The position numbers and the translations under genes are program-made. A model generated the notes under the pieces. It saw nothing but the letters and a program-made list of their open reading frames with translations. It was not told the origin of the DNA and made no database searches. DNA of 64,000 nt from Natronomonas marina (GTDB lineage Archaea > Halobacteriota > Halobacteria > Halobacteriales > Haloarculaceae): contig NZ_CP101155.1 in NCBI RefSeq assembly GCF_024298905.1, forward strand, positions 83,278 through 147,277, written 5' to 3'. Below are positions 36,508 to 45,303 of the stretch, in pieces; within the stretch, counting starts at the first letter, position 1, and each line of letters starts with the position of its first letter.

Positions 36508-39126
36508 ATGACGAAGGAGTCACCACCGTCAGAGTCGGACGTGTCGCGTGCCGGCTCGAAGAGTCGCTCAAAGACGAACGCCGACGCGGCTGTCTCTCAG
36601 AATGTGGAGCTCGAAGCGGGGACACGCGCCTTCGATGAATCGGCCGGCGAACGCCCCTCGATCCACGATACTGTCGACTGGCTTGCCGAGAACGAGGCCA
36701 CCGTCGGTGGAAGCCTCGTGAACCACCGCGTGATGACCGGGCAATCCGCGCAGACTACGGATGTCCCCCTGCGCCCGGAGCTCTCCGAGGCGATCCGCGA
36801 GAAGGGCATCGATCAAGTCTACGACCATCAGGCGGAAGCGATTCGGCACGCTCGACTCCGCAAACACGTCACCCTCGCGACCCCGACCGGGTCGGGGAAA
36901 TCACTCCCGTATTCGATTCTCGCCGCCGAGCGCGCCCTCGTCGACGACGCCCGTACTCTCTATATCGCACCGACGCGCGCTCTCATCAACAACCAAGCCG
37001 ACGATCTCTACGACTTCCTCCAGAACGTCGACTCCAGTCTTGACGCAGGGCGCTACACGGGCGGACTCTCTCGACACCAGAAACGTCGCGTCCGCGAGCG
37101 GCAACCGCACGTTCTCGCGACGACGCCTGATATGATCAACTACTCCATCCTCCCGTTCGCCCACAAACTCTGGGGCTGGTTCCTCTCCAACTTGGACCTG
37201 ATCGTCATCGACGAACAGCATCAGTACCGTGGCGTCTTTGGTAGTCACGTCGGCGTCGTCCTTCGACGACTCCGTCGGGTCGCGAAAACCTTCGACGCTG
37301 ACCCGACAATCGTCGCCTGCTCAGCCACCATCGACAACCCTCGCCAGCACACTGTCCAGCTGACTGGCGTCGACCCAGCCGACGTTCACGTCGTCGACCA
37401 GGACACAAGTGCTGGCGGCTCAACGCACTGGCTCTTCTGGCAACCGCCCCGCGGCCAGCAGGGGCAAGCTCGATCGACACACCGGACAACTGCACGTCTC
37501 GCAGCGGCGCTCGTCGAACGCGGTCTCCAGACCATCGTCTTCACGCGAAGCCGACAAGCGGCCGAACAGTACGCTCAGGTCACCGCTCGCCGCCTCCAGC
37601 GTGACGGTTATCCCAGCCTCGCCGACGACGTGGCCGCGTATCAAGCCGCACTCTCGGACGAGCGGCGAGAAGAACTTGAAGCCGGGCTGCACTCCGGCGA
37701 CATCCGCGTCGTCTGGAGCACGAACGCCCTCGAGGTCGGGATCAACATCGGGAACCTCGACGCCGTCCTCGTCGACGGCTATCCGGGAACACGGATGGAA
37801 CTCTTCCAACAAGCCGGCCGTGCCGGCCGGGGGACCGACCCGAGCATTGTCGGCCTCGTCGGCGGCGCAGATCCGCTCGACCAATACGCACTCGACCATC
37901 CGGACGATCTCCTTGACGGCAGCGTCGAATCCGTTGAATGCAACCCCCAGAACCCACGTGTCCTTACCGAACACCTTCCGGCAGCCGCCGCCGAAGCCCC
38001 CCTCTCCACCGACGACAACACTTGGTTTGGCGACGACCTCCCGAAGTACGTCTCAGCACTCACCAATGCCGGCGTCCTCGACCGCTCGCTCACATCGACA
38101 GATCTCACATGGACGTACGTCCCCGACGGGGGACCGCCGCCGAGCCAGCACGTTTCCCTCCGGTCGATCAACTCGCGCTCGCTCCGTATCGTTGTGACAC
38201 CGGACGACCAGTCCTCCCCGGATATCCCCGCGAGTAACGAGCTCGACGTCCTCGGTGAACTTCCACTCGCCTCCGGTCTTCGTGATGCCCACCCCGGCGC
38301 GATCTACTTCCATCAAGGCCAGCGATACCGCGTCATCGACGTCGATCTCGATCCGGAAAACTCGCCGGGAGCATCCGGTTCTGCTTCGCCAATCGCGTGG
38401 GTCGAGCCTACAAACGCGACCTACACGACTAGCGCGGTCACAGACCGCACGCTCACGCTCCAAGACGCCGACGAGTCACGCGGCCTTCCCGGCACAGCCG
38501 ACCCTGAGGTTGCGACTGACGGCGGTGACGCAAGCGCCGACACAGCACCTCCCGCCGTTCAGCTCACCGAGTTGACCGTCAGCGAAACCGTCGTTAGCTA
38601 CTACACCCACCAGTCCGGGAGTTCGAATGGACCTGTTCCCATCGAGACCGACCTTCCGGAAACCGAACTCTCCTCGGATGGTCTCGTCATCAGCATCCCG
38701 CCCACCATTCGGGATGCCTTCACCGAGGAGCATCCCAACGCGGATGACCCTGACGCGCCATCGCCGTCCTTCGAGGGGAGCCTCTACGCCCTCACGAACG
38801 CACTGCTGGGCGTCCTTCCAGCAACCGTCCTCTGCGACCGCAGCGATATGCGCGGGCTCGCAATCTCGCGTCTCGACACAACCGGCCACCCTACGATTGT
38901 CCTCTACGACGACCATCCTGGTGGTGTCGGCCTCGCTCGTCGCGTCTTCCAGCACCTCGAGGATGCCCTCGAATTCGCACAGACTCGCGTTGCCGACTGC
39001 GAATGTGATGAGGGATGCCCGGCCTGTATCCACCACCCTCACGACGCCTCGAGCAACCAGACGCTCGACAAGGTCGGCGCGCGTCTCCTTGCGGATCTCC
39101 TCCTCGACGATACGCACGCGGCCTGA
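36508..39126 (+). CDS. DExH helicase with DUF1998/MZB C-terminal domain (MrfA/Hrq1-like)
   Basis: 872 residues from ATG 36508. Motif I TPTGSGKS is at about 128. Motif II reads DEQH (in VIDEQHQYRGVFGSHV). Motif III is CSATI, and motif VI is QAGRAGRG. The C-terminal DUF1998 domain has the four-cysteine cluster CECDEGCPACIHHP near residue 835. This is the plan of MrfA/Hrq1 family 3'-5' helicases, which act in DNA repair. The change of Ala to Gln in motif II is mild. In this place it could process replication or transfer intermediates. About 80 bases separate it from the first PrimPol-type gene. Confidence 0.9.
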   Translation: MTKESPPSESDVSRAGSKSRSKTNADAAVSQNVELEAGTRAFDESAGERPSIHDTVDWLAENEATVGGSLVNHRVMTGQSAQTTDVPLRPELSEAIREKGIDQVYDHQAEAIRHARLRKHVTLATPTGSGKSLPYSILAAERALVDDARTLYIAPTRALINNQADDLYDFLQNVDSSLDAGRYTGGLSRHQKRRVRERQPHVLATTPDMINYSILPFAHKLWGWFLSNLDLIVIDEQHQYRGVFGSHVGVVLRRLRRVAKTFDADPTIVACSATIDNPRQHTVQLTGVDPADVHVVDQDTSAGGSTHWLFWQPPRGQQGQARSTHRTTARLAAALVERGLQTIVFTRSRQAAEQYAQVTARRLQRDGYPSLADDVAAYQAALSDERREELEAGLHSGDIRVVWSTNALEVGINIGNLDAVLVDGYPGTRMELFQQAGRAGRGTDPSIVGLVGGADPLDQYALDHPDDLLDGSVESVECNPQNPRVLTEHLPAAAAEAPLSTDDNTWFGDDLPKYVSALTNAGVLDRSLTSTDLTWTYVPDGGPPPSQHVSLRSINSRSLRIVVTPDDQSSPDIPASNELDVLGELPLASGLRDAHPGAIYFHQGQRYRVIDVDLDPENSPGASGSASPIAWVEPTNATYTTSAVTDRTLTLQDADESRGLPGTADPEVATDGGDASADTAPPAVQLTELTVSETVVSYYTHQSGSSNGPVPIETDLPETELSSDGLVISIPPTIRDAFTEEHPNADDPDAPSPSFEGSLYALTNALLGVLPATVLCDRSDMRGLAISRLDTTGHPTIVLYDDHPGGVGLARRVFQHLEDALEFAQTRVADCECDEGCPACIHHPHDASSNQTLDKVGARLLADLLLDDTHAA

Positions 39127-39208
39127 CCACTGCATCATCTCCCCTTCGCGACACCCTCCCATGGACTAAAGTCAGAGAACTGCATATATTCTGGCGAGTT
39201 GACTACTC

Positions 39209-40756
39209 ATGGCGAGCGATCTCCCCGCCCCACCAACCGAGTCAGGCGTCTATCCCGAGGACCGTATGAAGGTCTCACGATGGCTGACCTGGAAGGAAGC
39301 CGATGACGGCCGCAAGATTCCCCGCGCACCCTACCACAACTCAAACCAGCCAGATCGGTACGTCTCCGCGCAGGACCCAACCATCTGGACGGACTTCGAG
39401 ACCGCAGCAGAGTGGGCGGATAAACTCCCTCATCACCAACTTGCGTACGTTATTCCCGACCGCAACGACTTCGAGACCGACCTCGTCGTCATCGACTACG
39501 ACGACGCCCGCGATCCCGAAACGGGTGAAATCCATCCCCTCGTCCATGATCATCTTGCTGACGCCGATTCCTACGCCGATGTCTCTCCGTCTGGAACAGG
39601 TGTTCACATCCTCTGCCGCGGTCAGCTCCCCGAGCGCGTCAAGACCATCTCTGACGACCTCTCCGAACACGAGGCCCTTCCCGAGGCGTCGATCGAGGTC
39701 TACGAGTCCGCGCGTTTCATCACGATGACCGGCAGACACATCGCCGGTACACCCACCGAGACGCGCGACTGCCGGACCTTCCTTGATGGGCTCGTCGAGG
39801 ACTATGCGACCGTCTCCGCAGCGACCCCCGATGAAGTCGCCTTTGAACCGGATACTACTCGCGAGGACATCGAAGACGTCGAGACCACGAGTGACATTCA
39901 GGATGTTTTCGACGCCATCCAGCACGTCCGACCGAGAGACATCAGCCTCCGCTCGACTGTCACTGAGGAGCGCGCTGACGGTACGCAGTCACTGGATCCA
40001 TCCTGGGCGAACTCTTCGTCTGGCACGCGCCTCGCCCAGCTCGATGAAGGCTGGGTGTACCGCGATGGTCTCATCGGCCTCGACGCTCTCCAAGTCGTCG
40101 CCCTTGAGGAAGGCATCATTACTGGCGAACGAGATTATCCCTCTGGGGAGGACTTCTGGGAGGCCGTCGACGAGCTTCGTGCTCGCGGCGCGCACATCCC
40201 CGAGTACGAGGAGGACAAGTCGGAGGCCGCCCCATCGGCAAGCGACTGGTCGCCTGCTCCTGACTACACCCCTGACCGCGATGCCGACGCCCCGGCGACG
40301 GGCAGTTCATCACCGTCCGATCTGGGGTCATCCCACAGTAGCGGTCGGACGCGTGGCCGCGATTCTCCCCGACGCGGCGAGGGCGCAGAATCACTCTACA
40401 AGGCAGAAATCGACCGTCTTGAAGCCGAACTCGAAGCTCGAGAGGAGCGGATAGACGAACTCGAAGCCGAACTTGATGAGCGAACAAAGAAACTTCGGCG
40501 TATCCACGTCCGTAACTCCCAACTCGAAGACGCCCTCGAGAACGACGCCGAAGTCCAAGTCCGTGCCCTCGATACTGACATGCTCGTCGACATCCTGGAT
40601 GACCAAACGCTCGTTGCGATCGTTGAGTATGTCGCCGACACCCACGCTGACGACGATGGCAATCTCGAGCTCTCCACAGCCGACGACTCAGGTGGGCGTC
40701 TCGACCGTCTCAAGTCCTTCCTTCGCTCGGACTCCTCGTCCTCAACTTCCCGCTGA
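39209..40756 (+). CDS. PrimPol-type primase-polymerase domain protein, copy 1
   Basis: 515 residues. The N-terminal 200 residues have the archaeo-eukaryotic primase/PrimPol marks: WTDF and LAYVIP lead-in, the metal-binding DYDD at about 97-100, SPSGTGVHIL at about 126-135, and ARFITMTGRH at about 168-177. A middle region (about 265-340) has RDGLIGLDALQVVALEEG and a FWEAVDELRARGAHIPEYE helix shared with the 42941 protein. A Ser-rich linker leads to a coiled coil (about 390-445) and an acidic C-terminus. Similar proteins start DNA synthesis on plasmids and viruses. No helicase domain is fused. Confidence 0.8.
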   Translation: MASDLPAPPTESGVYPEDRMKVSRWLTWKEADDGRKIPRAPYHNSNQPDRYVSAQDPTIWTDFETAAEWADKLPHHQLAYVIPDRNDFETDLVVIDYDDARDPETGEIHPLVHDHLADADSYADVSPSGTGVHILCRGQLPERVKTISDDLSEHEALPEASIEVYESARFITMTGRHIAGTPTETRDCRTFLDGLVEDYATVSAATPDEVAFEPDTTREDIEDVETTSDIQDVFDAIQHVRPRDISLRSTVTEERADGTQSLDPSWANSSSGTRLAQLDEGWVYRDGLIGLDALQVVALEEGIITGERDYPSGEDFWEAVDELRARGAHIPEYEEDKSEAAPSASDWSPAPDYTPDRDADAPATGSSSPSDLGSSHSSGRTRGRDSPRRGEGAESLYKAEIDRLEAELEAREERIDELEAELDERTKKLRRIHVRNSQLEDALENDAEVQVRALDTDMLVDILDDQTLVAIVEYVADTHADDDGNLELSTADDSGGRLDRLKSFLRSDSSSSTSR

Positions 40757-40897
40757 ACACCTGGTGATTTTCACTCGGTATCAGGGGTGTCCTCCCTATC
40801 TTAGAGCCGCATCCACCGTCTTACCTCCCGGTTCCTGTTTTTCTTCCCCAGACGTGAGGTGGCGGGAGTCATCACCGATCCCTCTCCGTCCCTCACT

Positions 40898-41929
40898 ATG
40901 ACCGAGAACGATTCATCCACTCCCGATAGCAACCGGGTTCGGACTCGCAAGATACCCGACTCGGAACGTACGACTGGACCATCCGAGACCACTGACGCCG
41001 CCGTCGCTGCTAGGACCGCTACGTGTCCCGAGTGCGACGGAGATCTTCACGTCGACCACGTTCATGGAGAAACCCGGTGTGCTGACTGTGGACTCGTCGT
41101 CACGGAGAATGCTATCGACCGCGGCCCCGACTGGCAGGCCTTCTCTGCGGACGAACGGGAACAGAAGTCCCACACAGGGAGTCCACTCACGCCAACCCAG
41201 CACGACTTTGGCCTCAGAACCGAGATCGACTGGCGCAACAAGGATGCCCACGGGAACACCATCTCCTCACAACGGCGAGCGCAGCTGACCCGACTTCGCA
41301 CGTGGCAACAACGGTCCCGGACTGGGAACTCGAAGGAACGCGGCCTCAAGGCGATGCTTTCAGAAATCCAGCGTATGGCCGCTGCTCTCGATCTCCCCGA
41401 CGATGACCACGACATCGCCGCCGTCATCTGCCGCCGGGCCAGTGATCAGGACCTCCTTCCCGGTCGGAGTTACGAAGGCGTCGCGACTGCCGCCGTCTAC
41501 GCCGCAATCCGGCAAGCTGGCCTCCCACAGGATCTCGAAGCCCTCACGCAGGTCAGTCGAATCGACGATAAAATCCGTATCAAGCGCACCTACCGATATC
41601 TCGTCCGCGAACTCGAGCTCGAAGTCCCGCCGCCCGATCCACGAGACTATCTCTCCCGCCTCTGTTCGGAACTCGATCTCAGTCAAGAGACCAAGCGGTT
41701 TACGATGGAACTCCTCAAGGACGTTATGGAGGCAGGCATCCACTCCGGGAAGCATCCCGTCGGTATCGCCGCCGCTGCCCTCTATGTCGCCACGCACCAC
41801 TCAGATTCTCCTTCCAGTGACTCGTGTACGCAATCCGAACTTGCGGAGGCCGCGAACGTGAGTGTGGTCACGATTCGCAACCGCTACCACGACATCCAGG
41901 ATACGTGTTTCCCGATGGTCGAAGCCTGA
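40898..41929 (+). CDS. tfb: Transcription initiation factor TFB
   Basis: 343 residues from ATG 40898. The N-terminal zinc ribbon is CPEC...CADC at about 44-65. A B-reader/linker segment (DRGPDWQAFSADE) follows, then two cyclin-like repeats (about 150-240 and 250-335). Each repeat has the family pattern (AAAVYAAIRQAGLP; AAALYVATHH), and the protein ends in a recognition helix, SVVTIRNRY. TFB bridges RNA polymerase and TBP-bound promoters. Haloarchaea have several TFBs. Together with the TBP at 60162, this element has its own pair. A degenerate form of the recurring leader motif lies at about 40836. Confidence 0.93.
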   Translation: MTENDSSTPDSNRVRTRKIPDSERTTGPSETTDAAVAARTATCPECDGDLHVDHVHGETRCADCGLVVTENAIDRGPDWQAFSADEREQKSHTGSPLTPTQHDFGLRTEIDWRNKDAHGNTISSQRRAQLTRLRTWQQRSRTGNSKERGLKAMLSEIQRMAAALDLPDDDHDIAAVICRRASDQDLLPGRSYEGVATAAVYAAIRQAGLPQDLEALTQVSRIDDKIRIKRTYRYLVRELELEVPPPDPRDYLSRLCSELDLSQETKRFTMELLKDVMEAGIHSGKHPVGIAAAALYVATHHSDSPSSDSCTQSELAEAANVSVVTIRNRYHDIQDTCFPMVEA

Positions 41930-42031
41930 CTTCTCGAACGTGGCCGACCACATTTTGACGACCGACAAATTCAACCAGAGGATATCGAATTACGCACCAA
42001 TCTTTATGAAGTCATATTCTGAATTTCAGCT

Positions 42032-42670
42032 ATGCCGACAGTTGAGGTGTGGTCACTGTGGCTGCACATTGCTGCAGGCATAGCCGCTCTGTTCGCTGGC
42101 CTCGGCGCACTCGTGACCAAAAAGGGAGGAATGAGACATCGTCAAGCCGGGAAGGTCTTTCTCGTATCGATGGGCGTTGTTGTTGCCACAGTGTTCGTCC
42201 TAGTAGCTATCGACCCTGTGGCGTTCCGTATCATCCTCACCCTCGTTGCGATCTTTAGTGGATACCTTGCGTTCTCAGGATACCGTGTACTCTCTCGAAA
42301 ACGCCCGACCAGTACTGCCCATATGGTCGACTGGGGAGCTGCTGGGAGCGTCGTTCTTGCGTGTGCTGGACTTGGTCTGTGGGGCATCAACTGGTTTCTT
42401 GATGGGAATTCTTTCGGGGTTGTGATGATCGTCTTCGGTGGAATCGGCATTGCGTTCGGAACACTGGATATTCATTCATTCTATGGTGAGAATTCTGGGG
42501 AATGGATGGTCAGCCACCTCCAACGGATGATTGGTGCGTTTATTGCTACGGTTAGTGCCGTTTCAGCTGTCAACCTCACGTCCGAACTGGGAATTATAGC
42601 GTGGTTGTTGCCTACTCTCCTCGGCGTTCCCCTCATCGCATACTGGTCAAATAAGTACAGTTCTCCCTGA
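42032..42670 (+). CDS. Polytopic membrane protein, DUF2306-like
   Basis: 212 residues with about six hydrophobic helices. It starts with LWLHIAAGIAALFAGLGAL, then a basic loop with GGMRHRQAGKVF, as in DUF2306-type proteins. No catalytic motif. It is lower in GC than its neighbours and has a normal AT-rich promoter stretch. It interrupts the replication genes and may be a cargo gene. Confidence 0.7.
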   Translation: MPTVEVWSLWLHIAAGIAALFAGLGALVTKKGGMRHRQAGKVFLVSMGVVVATVFVLVAIDPVAFRIILTLVAIFSGYLAFSGYRVLSRKRPTSTAHMVDWGAAGSVVLACAGLGLWGINWFLDGNSFGVVMIVFGGIGIAFGTLDIHSFYGENSGEWMVSHLQRMIGAFIATVSAVSAVNLTSELGIIAWLLPTLLGVPLIAYWSNKYSSP

Positions 42671-42940
42671 ATATGGGTGCTTCTGAATCTAATTTCAAGC
42701 CGACCACATCGATTTCAAACAATCAAGAAGATGGATCATTTCAAAATATACAGCCGTAGGCTAATCCACACGACTGCCGACGCAATGATTTTCTCCTCTA
42801 GGCCACCGCGTTAGGTTGTCCGACGGCAATCACTGAACCGTTGCCCCTGTAGATCCTCGTCGATTCATTTACTGGTTTCTCCTGCGCGATCGGGATAGAC
42901 GCGCAGATAACATCGTCACCTCCCTTCCTCATATCCCACT

Positions 42941-44167
42941 ATGCCATTCACGAGTCCCCCGACCCCTGCGCTTGAGACGGCCACTTATCCAGCAGACTGT
43001 CGTGACCACGACCAGTGGTTGACCTGGAAGCCAACCGACAACGACCGAAAGGTCCCACGAGCGCCCTATGCCTATCCGGACTGGCCCAAGCGGTATGTCG
43101 ATGCTCAGAACCCCACGGTCTGGACGGACTTCGAGTCCGCCCAAGACTGGGTCGAGAAGCTCTCCGCCGGTTTCGCCCTTGCGTACGTCATCCGCAACCG
43201 TGACGAGTACTCCGACGAAGACCTCGTTGTCGTCGATTACGACGATGCTCGTGATCCGGGAACTGGCGCTATCCATCCTGTCGTTCACGAGCACTTGCAG
43301 ACTGCAGACTCGTACGCCGACGTCTCCCCCTCTGGAACAGGCGTACACATCCTCTGCCGCGGTCAGCTCCCCGATGACGTCACGACTGTTGCCGACGATC
43401 TTCCCACCCACGACACCTTTCCGGACGCCTCTATCGAAGTCTACGACTCCGCCCGCTTCGTCGCGATGTCCGGCCAACATCTCGTCGGGACGCCCACCGA
43501 AACGCAGCCGGCGCAGGCGTTCATCGACGACGTTGTCGACGTGTTCACGACCCCGCAGCCACAGGCAGATACCTCATTTGAGGTTTCAGAGTCGCCCATG
43601 GACGCGTTGCCTGAGGCCCCCTCGCCGTCTCCATCTCAACGGTCACCGCCAACATCCACGACCAACATCGAAGACGTCTACCGGGCGGTCGAGACGACGC
43701 GACCGTCCGAAATCCGCCTCGACTCGCCAATTACGGAAACTCGTAGTGACGGCACGAAATCACGGAACCCCTGTTGGACGAACTCGGACTCGGGGACGCG
43801 CCTCGCCGAGATGGACGACGGCTGGATCTATCGGAACGGCCTCATCGTTCTCGATGCCCTCCAGATTGTTGCCCTCGAAGAAGGCATCGTCACAACTACC
43901 GGCGAGTATCCCTCTGGAAAGGACTTCTGGGAGGCTGTCGAGGAACTCCGCGCTCGCGGTGCCGACATACCTGAGTACGAAGCCAGCTCCGACCGTAAGG
44001 AAGCGTCCGACCAACCCACGCCGCCCCCATCCCCGACAGCTGGCCGGTCGCTGCGGGACCTCCACCGCAAACTCAGAGTGAAAACCATCGAGCGAAACCA
44101 GCTCAGAGACGAACTCGTCACTCTTCGTCGAGAACTTGCCGCTCGAATCCGTGACGTCCGCTCGTAA
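42941..44167 (+). CDS. PrimPol-type primase-polymerase domain protein, copy 2
   Basis: 408 residues, a paralogue of the 39209 protein. WLTWKP, YVDAQNPTVWTDFES, DYDD (about 99-102), SPSGTGVHILCRG (about 127) and ARFVAMSGQH are all kept, and the FWEAVEELRARGADIPEYE block recurs. It is shorter: the coiled coil is only about 40 residues and the acidic end is absent. All the metal-binding residues seen in copy 1 are present, so both copies could be active. It is followed by two small genes. Confidence 0.8.
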   Translation: MPFTSPPTPALETATYPADCRDHDQWLTWKPTDNDRKVPRAPYAYPDWPKRYVDAQNPTVWTDFESAQDWVEKLSAGFALAYVIRNRDEYSDEDLVVVDYDDARDPGTGAIHPVVHEHLQTADSYADVSPSGTGVHILCRGQLPDDVTTVADDLPTHDTFPDASIEVYDSARFVAMSGQHLVGTPTETQPAQAFIDDVVDVFTTPQPQADTSFEVSESPMDALPEAPSPSPSQRSPPTSTTNIEDVYRAVETTRPSEIRLDSPITETRSDGTKSRNPCWTNSDSGTRLAEMDDGWIYRNGLIVLDALQIVALEEGIVTTTGEYPSGKDFWEAVEELRARGADIPEYEASSDRKEASDQPTPPPSPTAGRSLRDLHRKLRVKTIERNQLRDELVTLRRELAARIRDVRS

Positions 44168-44264
44168 CCCGGCGTCCTCCCCGTGAGTGATCCCAACGAG
44201 AACTCCCCATCACTCGATCGGGTTTCTCTCCGGCCGTTACAGGTGACCCGCGAGGAGACTCATT

Positions 44265-44732
44265 ATGGCCAACACCAGCCCACGTACCTTCACAGCATTG
44301 ACCGAGCACCCGCTCCCGCTCGACGAAGACGAGGTCGCGGCGTTCGCCGAAGACCATTCCCAGCTCGACCCGGACACCCACGTCGACGCACTCCACGAGG
44401 ACTATATCACCCTGCTCGCGGAGACCGCCCAGTGGCGCGTCTTCACCATCGATCTCTACGGTTTTGATGGTCGCGTCTACCTCTGGAACGGCGCTCTCGG
44501 CGAAGGTCTCGCCCTCCCCACGAACGAGTGGGCAGCAGGGAACCTCGCCGAAGCCTTCTCACTCTACCGGCAGGCCATCGCCGACAATGTCAGTCGCGAC
44601 GACCTCCCCGTCACGCTCGACGAAGACGCCGAGTGTCCCTATTGCGGAGGCGAACTCTCCCCCTCGACGACGCCATCCGGTTCGATCGACCAACGCTGCA
44701 CGGGTTGCGGCGAACATCGAAGCATCGGGTGA
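44265..44732 (+). CDS. Small protein with C-terminal zinc ribbon
   Basis: 155 residues. A folded N-terminal part (WRVFTIDLYGFDGRVYLWNG) is followed by CPYC...CTGC at about 125-148 with a PSTTPSGSIDQR loop, a zinc ribbon. A weak copy of the shared promoter motif (GTTTCTCTCC...AGGTGA) lies about 40 bases upstream. The protein is acidic and has no membrane segment. Function unknown; it belongs to the set of small zinc proteins in this region. Confidence 0.65.
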   Translation: MANTSPRTFTALTEHPLPLDEDEVAAFAEDHSQLDPDTHVDALHEDYITLLAETAQWRVFTIDLYGFDGRVYLWNGALGEGLALPTNEWAAGNLAEAFSLYRQAIADNVSRDDLPVTLDEDAECPYCGGELSPSTTPSGSIDQRCTGCGEHRSIG

Positions 44733-44801
44733 CTCGGCTTACCGTCCTGACTACGAAAACATCGAGCCGCCTGCTGATCGAGATCGGACCTCTCACCCCG
44801 G

Positions 44802-44828
44802 CTTTCTTTCCACCTACGGGAGGTGAGG
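44802..44828 (+). promoter_or_regulatory. Promoter-proximal motif before the 44840 gene
   Basis: CTTTCTTTCCACCT, ACGG, GAGGTGAGG: CACCT can pair with AGGTG. The ATG is 12 bases downstream. It fits the pattern of 29706 and 36475. Confidence 0.45.
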
Positions 44829-44839
44829 CGTATTCAAAT

Positions 44840-45136
44840 ATGTACTACAGAGTCCGATTCCCCGACGTCGGCGCAGGCGCGACGCGGCTTGCGTGCTTTA
44901 TCGAAGGCGAGAGCGAAGCCGCGGTTCGCGAGCTGGCAGCCGACCACCCGCACTTCCGAGGCTGGGACGCTTCGAAGGGGAGCGTCCGGAAGACGAATCT
45001 CGCGAACCGGAAGTCACTCGAGAACCGAATTATGGATGTCAGCAATCCGAATGCGGCCGTCCTCGAGGACGGCACCGTGCTTTGTCGGTCCCTGAAGCGC
45101 GACGAGGTCGTCGAGCACCACCCCGAACGGACGTAG
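44840..45136 (+). CDS. Small basic/acidic protein of unknown function
   Basis: 98 residues from ATG 44840 (MYYRVRFPDVG). The first 50 residues look like a compact alpha/beta fold (ACFIEGESEAAVRELAADH). The rest contains a VLEDGTVLCRSLKRDEV strand pair. The start is supported by the motif directly upstream; the longer frame from 44528 only reads through the preceding gene out of phase. Confidence 0.6.
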   Translation: MYYRVRFPDVGAGATRLACFIEGESEAAVRELAADHPHFRGWDASKGSVRKTNLANRKSLENRIMDVSNPNAAVLEDGTVLCRSLKRDEVVEHHPERT

Positions 45137-45303
45137 GCGCTCCACGACCGACCGAACCCCCACCGCCCCCCGCACAGCACCGCACGGCGTAGGCGGATTT
45201 CTTCCTCCCATCGAGTGGTAGAGGGCGGTGAAAACGCCCCTCAGCGCACACTAGGCGGACGACAATCCTCCCACGTCAAACTCAATCCTAGAGGTTATTC
45301 ACG

